64,000 bases of DNA, from the NCBI GenBank assembly GCA_019448385.1, contig JAGTXO010000018.1, positions 310,001-374,000 of the forward strand, given 5' to 3'. Every line of letters starts with the position of its first letter. Positions within the stretch are counted from its first letter, which is position 1. The position numbers and the translations under genes were made by a program. Shown here one piece after another: positions 22,701-32,073 of the stretch. The notes beneath the pieces were generated by a model. It did not search any database and had not been told where the DNA came from. It was given only the letters and a program-made list of their open reading frames with translations. This DNA is from Diacronema lutheri (Eukaryota; Haptophyta; Pavlovophyceae; Pavlovales; Pavlovaceae).

Positions 22701-23400
22701 CAAACCAAGAGCAGAGCACAAAAGCACGTTGGCTGACCACGAGCGCACTTTTGGCTGGTTGAACACTGAGCGCGCAAACAAGCGCGACTGTTGCGCCGAG
22801 TCGAACTCCAGCCACGCGGTGCATCCACGGCACACTCACGCGCATGGCAGCGGCCAATGCTGCTTGCGATGCTGCATTGCACCGAGCAAACCACGAGCAG
22901 AGCACAAGGGCACTTTGGCTGACCACGAGCGCACTTTTGGCTGGTTCAACACTGAGCGCGCAGACGAGCGTGACTGTTGCTCTCTGTTTGATTCCTACTC
23001 ACGCGGTGCCTCCGCGGTACACCCACGCGCATGGCAGCGGCCACTGCTGCTTGCGCTGCTACGTTGCACCGAGCAAACCACGTGCAGAGCACATGGGCAC
23101 TTTGGCTGACCACGAGCGTAATTTTGGCTGGTTGAACACTGAGCGCGTAAACGAGCGCGACTGTTGCGTCGAGTCGAACTCCAACCACGCGTTGCATCCA
23201 CGGCATACTTACGCGCATGGCAGCGGCCACTGCTGCTTACGCTGCCGCATTGCACCGAGCAAACCACGAGCAGAGCACAAGGGCACTTGGGCTGACCACG
23301 AGCGCATTTTTGGCTGGTTGAACATCAAGCGCGCAAACAAGCTTGACTGTTGCTCGTTGTCTGGGATTTCTACCCACGCGAATCATTCACGCGTTGCCGC
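13780..23400. repeat. Satellite-like tandem array, 186-bp unit, about 51 copies
   Basis: Units share landmarks such as CACGCGCATGGCAGCGGCCA, GAGCAAACCACG, AGAGCACAAGGGCACTTTGG and TTTTGGCTGG, spaced about 186 bp apart across 9.6 kb. The first unit (13780–14050) and the last (23300–23400) are diverged. The period is a multiple of three, so reading frames persist on both strands: forward frames of up to 330 codons give a His/Cys-rich 62-residue repeat (HTHAHGSGHCCLRCC), and a reverse frame reaches 413 codons. Stop codons interrupt every frame in a subset of units (several units carry TTAGCGCGC). I therefore treat it as satellite or minisatellite DNA, not a gene, with the coding alternative noted in the findings. 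Confidence 0.85.
20050..22060. repeat. Three-unit higher-order repeat inside the array
   Basis: A distinctive unit variant (CAATCAGAGC or GATCAGAGC followed by an A run) recurs near 20095, 20653, 21212 and 21775, at steps of about 558–563 bp. The last two carry a nine-A run that accounts for the longer step. The blocks between are nearly identical, indicating recent amplification of a trimer. Confidence 0.7.
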
Positions 23401-23880
23401 CAGACGGTAAACTTAGCTGCGAACAGGACGCACTTGAATTGGCATTTTTTTGCTGATCACGCAACGAGCCGATGGTCGCATTCTTGAAGCGTTGCGTCTC
23501 GCCAGTCTGTATCTTGGTCGCGAGCGCGATGAGTAGACGAACCAGTTCTGACGGATCGTTCGTGAGAAGTTAGTGAAAAGACTTTTTATGGAAGTGCTTA
23601 GCCCGCTGTGCGAAGAGAAAAGATCCGTCTCGTTGACACACACATCGCGTTAGTCTGGAGGGAGCCGTCAGCCGTCGTCCTACCTGACGACGTAGCCGAA
23701 GATTTTGCGAATGATTTTTTAACATTCCTCCTTCTCCTTCAGCCACCCGCCCGCGCGATGCGGCGCGAACCGAGCCGGTTGCGCGATGCAACTGTTTGCC
23801 ACGCCACGAAGTGCCAGTCGTGCATCGGAACTCTCCACGCCGCGTCATGAGCGCAAGCACACGGGTTCTTGGGGAGCGGA
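23401..23880. other. Intergenic stretch with no recognisable gene
   Basis: This region is lower in GC than the rest of the window. I see no supported coding frame or structured element; it may be further decayed mobile-element sequence. Confidence 0.4.
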
Positions 23881-24960
23881 TTGCGCGCTCCGCCACAATG
23901 TTCGAACTCGGCGAGTCGGGTGCAGAATTAATCGTCGACGAAAAGGCGCCGCCATGCATGTGGATGCTCCGTCGTGCGGACGACGAGCCGAGGACCCAGT
24001 GAAAGATGTGGATCGCTCCCGTTCCCAACAGCAGCGCCTACCACTGCAGAGCCAGCGCGATCTCGTCCTCCGTCAGCGTGCGCAGAGCGTACATCTGCCA
24101 TCAACGCGAGAAAGCGTCGACCAGGATCATCCCGTAGCGGAAGCCGAGGCGACCGCCCTCCACGCCGACCGGAAGATCAGCAGCAGAGATCGAGAAGGTG
24201 TCGAGGGACGTGATGTTGCCCGGGCACAGGGCCGCTGGCATAGTCCCGTTGAACGATTTGCGTACCATCGACGTTGCAAACGACTCGTCGAGCGCGTCAG
24301 CCTTGAGCGCTTCCATCCCGCCGGTGTGCGCCCACGTCCGCAGCAAGAGGTTCTTGTCCCATGTGCCAGCCCTGATTGACCACATCCAAAGCTTCTCCTC
24401 GCTCGGACCGGCCGGCGGGCGACTCAGTTTTCCGGCTGCTGCGCAATTGCGGCGACAATCGCCGTGTTGTGCTTGCGCGCGGTCGAGCCCTTCTTCATGA
24501 TCCACACCTTAACCTCGGACTGCGCGCACAAGACCTTGCGCGGTCCGCCGAGCGCGCTGAAGTCCGTGCGATGGCCGTCGCGCGAGCCCAAGTCGATGCG
24601 CGCCTCATCCGCACCGTCGGCGTCAGACTCCAAGCATCCCAGGTCGATCGCGGCCGTTGTTGCGCGAGTCGCGTGCGCCGAGGCCGTCGATGCCGAGAGC
24701 GAGAAGAACACGTTTAGAGCTTTACACGACGATGACTCGCGCCGGAACTTGTCCTGCTGCCGTTGCCGATGACGAGCTGCTGTGTCGACCTTTTGTTCCA
24801 GTCCGGCTTCTTGATGCTCGTCGTCGGTGTGCTCGCGGCCAGTTGCTTAGCGCCGGGCTTCTTGGGCTTCGGGCAGCCCCTCGCGCAGTGGCCCTCCTGG
24901 CAGCAGTTTGAACGCCTGGCACTTCATTGCTGCGATGCGGTCGTTCGCGATGAGCCGCGC
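23880..24960 (-). mobile_element. Copia-like LTR retrotransposon fossil (gag/protease/integrase remnants)
   Basis: Reverse-strand remnants appear in the order zinc-knuckle-like segment (about 24840–24880), a pol region that may include protease (about 24430–24720), and the beginning of an integrase core (GFRYGMILVDAFSR, about 24110, with further integrase-like sequence towards 23900). Integrase following protease with no reverse transcriptase between them fits the Ty1/Copia order. No reverse transcriptase, RNase H or LTRs were found. It is broken, with several breaks and the 3' part absent. The divergence suggests an old insertion. The family assignment is tentative. Confidence 0.5.
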
Positions 24961-25017
24961 CACGTCGAGCGCGCCGAGCCCTGCACGCGCCGCATCTTCG
25001 CGCGATCATGGCTGAAG

Positions 25018-25480
25018 CTAGCCCAGACCGCGCCGTGAGGGGGGGTACAGCATATTGGCGAGCGGAGGTGCCGCCATGCGGTGGCGATCAGTCGGGACGG
25101 CGACGAGAGACGGACTGCGACTGACGGTGAGCGGCAGGGTTGTGCAATGCCAGCCACGGTGAGCTGCGTGCCCGGCGACGAAGGCGTGGCATGGAACGTG
25201 AGTCTGAGATCGTGAGGACGTAACAACCATTTGGCGCCCGGAGCAACTTTGGCCTCTCGAGAAATTGATACTGTCGGCAAGAACAAACGCTGCGATTGTG
25301 AATGAAGCATTGTTTAAGGCAATAGAACCCTTAGAGAGAATACCACTGCTTGTAGCGAGAGAACGACCATCAAGCACAAGACCTTCATGTTGCTCAAAGT
25401 GGCGAGCAAGGGGCCAAACGGCACCGCTGCTCAAAGGGCTGTCACCAAACCGCTCATCCGCAGCTTTCGGGCGGAAGTTG
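25018..25480 (-). other. Lectin/LamG-like coding fragment of unclear ownership
   Basis: A reverse-strand frame carries GLVLDGRSLATSSG and NNASFTIAAFVLAD (about 25250–25390). This resembles the start of a concanavalin-A-like/LamG_3 domain (LDG then sFTv-a-Wv). The DNA is lower in GC than the host exons. It may be a terminal exon of the neighbouring HEAT gene, a separate gene fragment, or part of a decayed element. No splice junction joined it cleanly to the HEAT gene in phase. Confidence 0.3.
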
Positions 25481-28293
25481 GCACGCAAATTGCAGGTGAT
25501 GTCACTGGGGTCTTGCTGTGCACGCTTGACAGGCGGCGCGACCGCCGAACCTGCGCAGCGCAGTGGTGCAATGCACAACACGGTGAACGCGCGCGGGGCC
25601 AGAGGAGTGTGCTGATGGACGCGATGCGAATGCTGCATGCGGGCGAGGCCGCACGCACCGGTGAGCGGAGCTTGTCGTCGTATCCGACGTATGAGCCGAG
25701 ATCGTCCGAGCCACCAGAGTCCTTGATCTTCGAGCTGCTGCGGCGCAGGAGCGAGATGACGAACGCCGACAGGCATGCGGCGACGGTTACCATAAAGGTG
25801 ACGCTGGCGCATGGCACGCGATCCGTGGCGAGCTTTCCGGCGCCGGGCGCGTCGGGTTGCGCGACGAGCGGATCCGTCCAGCCGACAATGTCGCACGTCT
25901 GCTCGCCAGTCTTGGAGCAGATGGCCACACCACTGACCATGTCGGCGCCAGCGCCATCCGGCATGCCGAACGCGGGCGGCGGCACTTCCACGGGCTCGAG
26001 CGGCTCGGACACCACGCTGGGCATAGGGCTGGGCATCGCTGCACCGTGCGGCGCGTTAAGCTGCCCGAGCACCCCGCCGAGCTCTGCCGGCTCGACGCAG
26101 TCCACGCCGCCAAAGGGTTGGTCAAAGATGGGCTGCTCCGGGCGGACGAGGGGCTGAACGCAAAAGACCGCCGCGCCAACAAGCACGAGGCATAGCGCGA
26201 GGCTCATCGCGCGGCACTTGCTCGGCGTGCGTTGAGCAGCGGCAGCGACCGGCTCAAGAGCGGGCGCAGACCGCGCATCCACAGTCCCCGCCGTGGCGTC
26301 GAATGGCGACGAGCCGAGCTCGCCAGCGAGCGAACGCGGCGCCGCGGCCGAGGTCGGCTCGAAAGTGGGCGACAGCATGCGCTTCCAAGCGTCAGCATCA
26401 GCGTCGCCCTCGGCGCGCTCGCGCGCCACGTCCGAAGGCTCGGCGAGCGGGGTGCGAAGCAGCGTCTTGGAGGGCACAAAAGCGTGCCGAGCGAGCTGCA
26501 GCACGATCGCGCCGGGCGAGCCCTCGTTTGCCGGCGTCGACGCCGCTGCGGTGCTGCGCGCTTCATCGGCACCGTAGAAGCCTTCAAGCGCTAGCGTCGC
26601 GAGCGCCTCGGCCGGCATGGGCGGCTCGGCCGCGGCCGCGTCGTGCGCCTGCGCAGCGGAGGCTGCGCTGAGGACAATCAGCGCAACGTCAGCCTTCGCG
26701 CCGCCGTCGGCCTTCACACCAGCGTCGGGCTCGCGCGGCGCATTGCGCTCGCCCAGCGTGCGTGCGTCCTTGCCGGGCTCGTCGGGCGCGTGCGGCAGCA
26801 AGTCGGCAACATCGGGTACGGTTGCGCCGCTGACGGCGAAGAGGCTGCGCGGCGGGCGCGTGCCGGGGCTGATGATGAGCAGCCCGTCGGGTGCGTTCTC
26901 CTTGGCCGCCGCCGCGACTGCCGCCGCCGCCTCCTTAATCTTGCGCAGGGACGTGGGCGTGCCGCTCGCGCGGCGAGAGCTGCACGCGGATGATACGGGC
27001 GAGTGGCCGCCGCCGTCCGCGCGCGGCTCGAGCGGGCAGTGCGCACGCATGCCCTCAAGCACGTCAAAGACGGCCTCGCGCACCGGCTTGGCCGGGTCGG
27101 TGCGCAGCTTGGCAAGCAGCCGGTAGACCGCGTCACGCGTGACGGGCTGCGCGCCGCGCTGGTGCGTCGGCGTCGTGCGCGGAGGCGTCGGCGCACCGCC
27201 GTGCGCGTCTGCGTCGACCGCGGCTGCAGCTGCGCCGTCGGCCGAGCTGCGCTCCTTGGGCGGCGCGGAGGGAACGAGCGTTGGAAAGTCACACGCGAGC
27301 GCACCGAGCAGCTCGATCGCCGCCTTCTTGACGTGCCAGTCGTCCGTCTCGGTGAGGAGGTGGCGCTCCTTTGCGAGTGAGAGCGCGTCCGCCACGCACC
27401 GCTGCGCGTACGGTGCGAATAGCGCGCCACTCACGCCACTGAGCGCGCGGAGCGCGTTGAGCAGCGGCGCAGTAACAATGGTCTGCTTGGTGCGCAGAAG
27501 CGCGACAATCTTGCTCACGAGCGCGGGCAGCGCGTCGTTGAGGAGCGCGGTCGGTGCAGCGGCGGCGATCTCCACAATGCACGCGCACGCGCCCGTCTGC
27601 TGCTCGCGCACCTGCCCGCTCAGCACGCACGTCAGGGGCGCGAGAAGCGGCGCAAGCCGCACGCCTTGCCAGTGTGCCGGCACTTCTTCCGCGTGCAGCG
27701 CGACCGGCCACGACAAGCAGGCGGCGAGCGCGCCGAACGTGAGCGCACACGCACGGTGCACCCGCCCGTCGTACGTCGACAGCGCCTTGAGCAGGCTGCG
27801 CGCGCGCGCGCGCGGACAGGGAAGGCGCAAACGCGCGGAGCGCAACCAGATTAGCGCGCCGGCAGCGTTTGCGGGCCGAGACGCGCCGTCGCGGCTCGCG
27901 ACAGCGCGCGAACCTGTGCACGACGTGCGGCAGCGCAGGCGCGAAGTGCTCCGTCCTGTGCAGCCGCGCGGCCTCGGCGATCAAGTCGACCGTGGCGACA
28001 ACGGCCGGTCCCTTCTGGTCGACGAGCTGCCGCGTGAGCAGCTTGAGCAGCATGTTCACATCGTGCACGATCACGCGCTCGTTCGGCTCGGCAGCGAGGT
28101 TGGTCAGAAGCGCCGTGATTTCGGCCGACGCGGTGCGGCGCGTATCGTCGCACGCAAGACGCTGGACGAGATCAAGCAGATGGATCTCGTGCTCACGCTT
28201 GGGCGAAAGGCCGATAGCGCGCGGCGGTGTTGCTCGCTCGCGCGCGCCCGTCGGACCGTCACGCGGTGTCGACTCGTCCACGGTGATGGGCAT
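25431..28293 (-). CDS. TORTIFOLIA/SPIRAL2-like HEAT-repeat protein with C-terminal membrane segments
   Basis: Exon 1 is 28293–27914 (MPITVDESTPRDG) and exon 2 is 27795–25431. The intron has GTTCGC...AG ends and restores ...PHVVH-SLLKALSTYDG. The N-terminal half is helical HEAT repeats. The order ACACIVEIAAAAP, LVSKIVALLRTKQ, VKKAAIELLGALACDF, LLAKLRTDPAKPVREAVFDV parallels the microtubule-binding TOG-like region of plant TORTIFOLIA1/SPIRAL2. A long Ala/Pro/Asp-rich linker follows, then two hydrophobic segments (MSLALCLVLVGAAVFCVQPL and SVTFMVTVAACLSAFVISLL). Membrane anchoring is unusual for that family. The sequence after the second segment (25700–25431) looks less protein-like, so the true 3' end may involve another intron near 25640. 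It is divergent from the EF-hand gene. Confidence 0.55.
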
Positions 28294-28417
28294 TTCGCAC
28301 GGCCGGGTGGGCGTCGAGCGTTTCACGTCGTTCAAAAAAGTTTTGCTTATTTTGGGCGGGAGGGAGGACGTTTTGCTTATTTTGCGGTTACACCGGCGCC
28401 ATCGTTCGACGAGGCCC
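28294..28417. promoter_or_regulatory. Divergent promoter with a duplicated GTTTTGCTTATTTTG
   Basis: This 124-bp gap separates the HEAT gene and EF-hand gene starts. GTTTTGCTTATTTTG occurs at 28340–28354 and again at 28370–28384, 30 bp apart and in the same orientation. It is the only AT-rich sequence in the gap. Confidence 0.45.
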
Positions 28418-30519
28418 ATGCGGCGGCAGGCCTTCGAGGTCTGTGAAGCGCACGTGAAGGACTGGGCGCCGTCGTATGCGCACCACACGGAGCTCGTGCG
28501 CGAGGAGGCCGGAATCTCGATATTTCGAACGATCTGGTCCAAGCCGACGAAGAGCAAGCCCATCTCCGAGATGATCGCGGGTGTGGAGGTGATCGTCGAC
28601 CTGAGCGGCGACACGCCCGTCGTCAGCCATCGTCTCGACGCGGGCTTCCATACGTTCACCTGGCAGCTGCGCGTGCAGGAGGCGCAGATCGACCGGCACA
28701 TTGCAGACAAGCGTGCGGTGCGTGACGTCCTCGCCCATCTCAACACGGCCGAGCGGCTGCCGCGCCCTCAGCCTTACCGGCGCGGCGACGCGAGCCGCGC
28801 CGCGCCGCCCGCCGGCGCCGACGTGTACACGCCCGACGCGCGCGTGGTCGTGCCGGCCATCGCGGAGCCGATGCCGAGCGCCGCCGAGATCCTCACCGAG
28901 AGCGACGCGCAGCTCGAGGAGGTGCTGGTGAAGCTCTTCCACGAGGCGGACGTGGACGGCAGCGGCTCGCTCGACATGGGCGAATTCTTCTCGCTCTTCC
29001 AGACGGCGCGCCTCGGGCTGTCGCACACGGACGTTGCCTTCCTGCTCGCGTCGGCGGATGTCTCGGGAGACGGGCTCGTTCAGTATGCTGAGTTCGCGCC
29101 TGTCGCTGTCGATGTGATTCAGTCGCTCCGCCTGCGCTCGCGCTCGGCGGACGCAGTCGCCCGTTCGGAGGAGCGCGCGACCGACAAGGCCGTCACGACG
29201 CTCTACGGGCTGGAGCGCGAGGAGCTCGAGGGGCTGATGAAGGCCGTCTTTGTCGCCTCCGATGAGAACGGCGACGGCATGCTATCACGCGCCGAGTTTG
29301 CCGCGTGCCTCGAGCGCGTGCGCCTCGGGCCCACGCGCCTCTCCAAGCGCGAGATCCGCTTCTTCCAGGCGCGACGCGAACCCCGCGCGCACGCGCGGGC
29401 GGTGCGCGTGAAATGCTGGGGCGCTGCCCTGGCGCTGCCCGACTGACGGGCAGGGGCACACCTGCGACGCGCGCCGCCAGCGCACGGCACGATGGCCACG
29501 CCCTGACGCGCGCTGCGCGCCACGCCGTGCGGCGCCTGGCGCGCGCAGGCGGCGGTCACTCTCGATGAGGAGGGGCGCGTGAGCTACGAGGCGTTCGTGC
29601 CCATCATGTGGGACCTGCTCGTCGAGACGGTTAAGTCCAATCTGCTCGCCTCATCGCAGGGCGAGACATACGAGTACCTGCGCGACCTGTGCATCAGCGC
29701 TGACAGCGCGTCTGTCATCGTCGAGGAGGATGAGGAGGACGAACATGCGGCCGAGAGGCACGTGAGCGGCAAGCTGAGCCGCGACGAGCTCAAGCGCGTG
29801 CTCCTGCACGCCGACCGCATCAAGCTCACGCCCGTGCAGACGTACGTCGTCCTCGCCGAGGCCGACGACGACGAGGACGGGCGCGTTGAATACGGCGCCT
29901 TTCTGCTGCGCGCAGTGCCACTCATTGTGAGCATGTGCTCGCCCATCCTTGAGAAGCAGCGGCTGCACGCGTCGGAGCGCGCCAAGCTCACGCCCATCGC
30001 CGTGCTTGGCGAGACCGGTCGCGAGGGGCTCAGCGCGAAGCTGCGCGCCGTCTTTGAGCGGTACGACGCGGACAGCGACGGCGTGCTCTCCCGCGCCGAG
30101 TTTGGCGACTGCCTGCGTAACACGGAGCTGCAGCTGAGCAGCTCGCAGATGGGCGCGCTCTTCCTCGCGTCCGACTCGAACGAGGCGAGCGCTGCGCCGC
30201 TGCGTGCACAGCCAGCGTGCCGTTGCCGCTGTGCAGCACGCACTGTGCGACCCCGCCCCCCCCCCCCCCCCCCCCCCCCCCTCTCCTCCCCTGTGCGACA
30301 CGCTCACTGTGTGGCACGCCACTGACTCCAACGTGCGCGCCTCATGCACTGCCCGTGCGCCCTCAGGACGGGAGCGTCTCGATCGACGAGTTCACGCAGC
30401 TCGCGTACGATGTGCTCTTCACCCTTGCGCGTGAGAAGGCGCTGCAGGAGGAGATTGCGAGCGACAACAACGGCAGCGAACCGTTGGGCGGTGCGTTTGA
30501 TCTGCTCGTGCGCTCATGA
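28418..30519 (+). CDS. Multi-EF-hand calcium-binding protein with two GC–AG introns
   Basis: Exons are 28418–29368, 29549–30184 and 30367–30519 (579 aa). Both donors are GC (CAG|GCGCGA and GAG|GCGAGC). The second splice rebuilds a canonical EF loop, DSNEDGSVSIDEF, which strongly supports it. The N-terminal ~130 residues are not recognised. EF-hand loops follow at DVDGSGSLDMGEF, DVSGDGLVQYAEF, DENGDGMLSRAEF, a degenerate LDEEGRVSYEAF created by the first splice, DDDEDGRVEYGAF, DADSDGVLSRAEF and the final loop, so about seven hands, most with intact Asp/Glu ligands. It is probably a cytosolic or axonemal calcium sensor. It is convergent with the RUS gene, with a 64-bp gap. Confidence 0.85.
30256..30281. 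repeat. Poly-C tract in intron 2 of the EF-hand gene
   Basis: About 26 C, on the coding strand, roughly 85 bp before the acceptor. It may act as an extreme pyrimidine tract; its length is uncertain. Confidence 0.85.
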
Positions 30520-30583
30520 GTCAGCACGACGTCCTGACAAATTCTTGTGATCACAGCAACAGATGACCCGGCTCATTTTTTGC

Positions 30584-32014
30584 TCAGTCGCGTCGCACGC
30601 CGTTGCCGTCCGGCTGTTGCGGCGGCGTGATTGGCCGCTCGCCGTCAGGCGGCACAAGTGCAAGCCGCTCGCCCGTGTCAAGCAGCGTGTGCGCCACCTC
30701 CCAACCCGCGCGATCGAGCGCCTCCATGTACGCGCGCCTGTGCGCTGCAGCGTACGCGTGTGCGCGCGCGAGCGCGTCGCCAGGGCGCGCGCCCGCATCA
30801 AGCTCAAGCGCCAGGCGGTACGCGTGCAGGTGGGCGACGAGCGCGGCACTTGGCGGCGCGCCGTCGAGCAGCAGCCCGCGCGCGCGCGCACCACCGTCGG
30901 CACGAGCGCACGGCGCGAGCACGTACCCGCGCGCGCGCGCGCCGTCGAGCAGCGCGCCGAGCGCCTTCGCGTCGGGCGCGATCGCGTCGAGCGGGCGCGA
31001 GAAGACGAGCGTCGTCGAAGCGCCGCGCTCGGCAAGCGGCGGGAGCAACCCGTCGTCCATCGCGCTCAGCTCGGGCGGTGAGGGCAGCCGCTCGCGTGCG
31101 ATGTACGCGCGCGCGAGCGCGTCGGCTTTGGGCGCGTCGACGACGTTGAGCGTCACGCAGCGCAGCGCGCGCGCAAGCGTGCCCATGTGCCCCGCGGCGA
31201 GCAGCGCGCCGACGACCGGTGCCGTGTGCGGGTGCGGCAGCGTGACTGCGACGCTGAGCGCCAGGCCGGCAGCGGTGCCGACGAGCTGCGAAACGACCGC
31301 CTGCGCGCCCGCCTTGGCCGTCAGGTCGGCAAGGTTGCCGTGCGCGCGCGAGAGCGACAAGTGGAGCGCCGCCTTGCTCGCCGAGGCGGCGAGGCACGCG
31401 ACCGCCTTGCCCACCGCCGAGACGGACGCGAGCGGCAGGAAGAGCGCCGGCGCGTACGGTGCGTACATCTCGAGCAGACGCGCGCCGTTCTCAAGCCAGC
31501 CGGCGGCGAGGCGCCATTGCTTGGGGTGCGCGTCGAAGCGGTGGGCGACAGCGTATGCCGATGCGATCGTCGCGACCTGCCCCGCGCCGTCCTTGAGGCA
31601 CCAGTTGAGCGCAGCGGCAGCCGGCGTCGCGGCGGTCGCGCCGACGCCCGCGGACACGAGCAGCGCCTGCATGGATAGGGTGCCCGCAGCGGCGCCGAGC
31701 GCGTTGTGCACCATGATCCACGCGGCATACGACGCGTACTCGGGCGCCACCGACGCCGGGTAGTCGCGGGGTAACAGTGGCGCGACGAGCTGCATCGCGT
31801 GCGCGCGCGCGCGTTGGCCCAGACCGGCGCTGGCAGGCAAGCCGCTACGCGTGCGCGCGGCAGGTCGGATCGCGCCAGCAGCGTCTCGTACGTACGCCTG
31901 CTCGTCGGCCCGGCTAGCGCCGCGATAAATCGTCGCCACGACGCTCGACAAGCCCCGTCGGCCTGCTCTCGAAATGGACGCCGCCATTCCCGCCCAGGCT
32001 GCGCCGAGTTTCAA
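30584..32014 (-). CDS. RUS / DUF647 family protein (ROOT UV-B SENSITIVE)
   Basis: A single exon encodes 476 aa. The DUF647 domain (about residues 80–310) is clear: LLPRDYPASVAPEYASYAAW, ALLVSAGVGATAATPAAAAL, NWCLKDGAGQVATI, FDAHPKQWRLAAGWLENGA, then HGNLADLTAKAGAQAVVSQL. The remainder is Ala-rich and may form a second helical domain. In plants RUS proteins act in UV-B-dependent root growth, auxin transport and vitamin B6 interplay, in plastids or at membranes; the biochemical activity is unresolved. The start at 32014 nearly touches the upstream frame of the PiT gene; a later in-frame ATG cannot be excluded. Confidence 0.85.
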   Translation of the reverse strand: MKLGAAWAGMAASISRAGRRGLSSVVATIYRGASRADEQAYVRDAAGAIRPAARTRSGLPASAGLGQRARAHAMQLVAPLLPRDYPASVAPEYASYAAWIMVHNALGAAAGTLSMQALLVSAGVGATAATPAAAALNWCLKDGAGQVATIASAYAVAHRFDAHPKQWRLAAGWLENGARLLEMYAPYAPALFLPLASVSAVGKAVACLAASASKAALHLSLSRAHGNLADLTAKAGAQAVVSQLVGTAAGLALSVAVTLPHPHTAPVVGALLAAGHMGTLARALRCVTLNVVDAPKADALARAYIARERLPSPPELSAMDDGLLPPLAERGASTTLVFSRPLDAIAPDAKALGALLDGARARGYVLAPCARADGGARARGLLLDGAPPSAALVAHLHAYRLALELDAGARPGDALARAHAYAAAHRRAYMEALDRAGWEVAHTLLDTGERLALVPPDGERPITPPQQPDGNGVRRD

Positions 32015-32073
32015 TTCGCTTGGTACTCAAATCAGTCTCTACTCACCCAAGGCCGCGGGTGCCGTTCGGTGGC
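32015..32073. promoter_or_regulatory. Very short divergent promoter (59 bp) between RUS and PiT genes
   Basis: Using the PiT start at 32074, only 59 bp separate the two start codons. If PiT starts at 32020 the gap is 5 bp, so at least one 5' UTR must overlap the other gene's leader. Confidence 0.4.

Noticed and set aside
13780-23400. CRISPR array
   Set aside because: Units are contiguous 186-bp tandem copies with no unique spacers, in a eukaryotic intron-containing genome.
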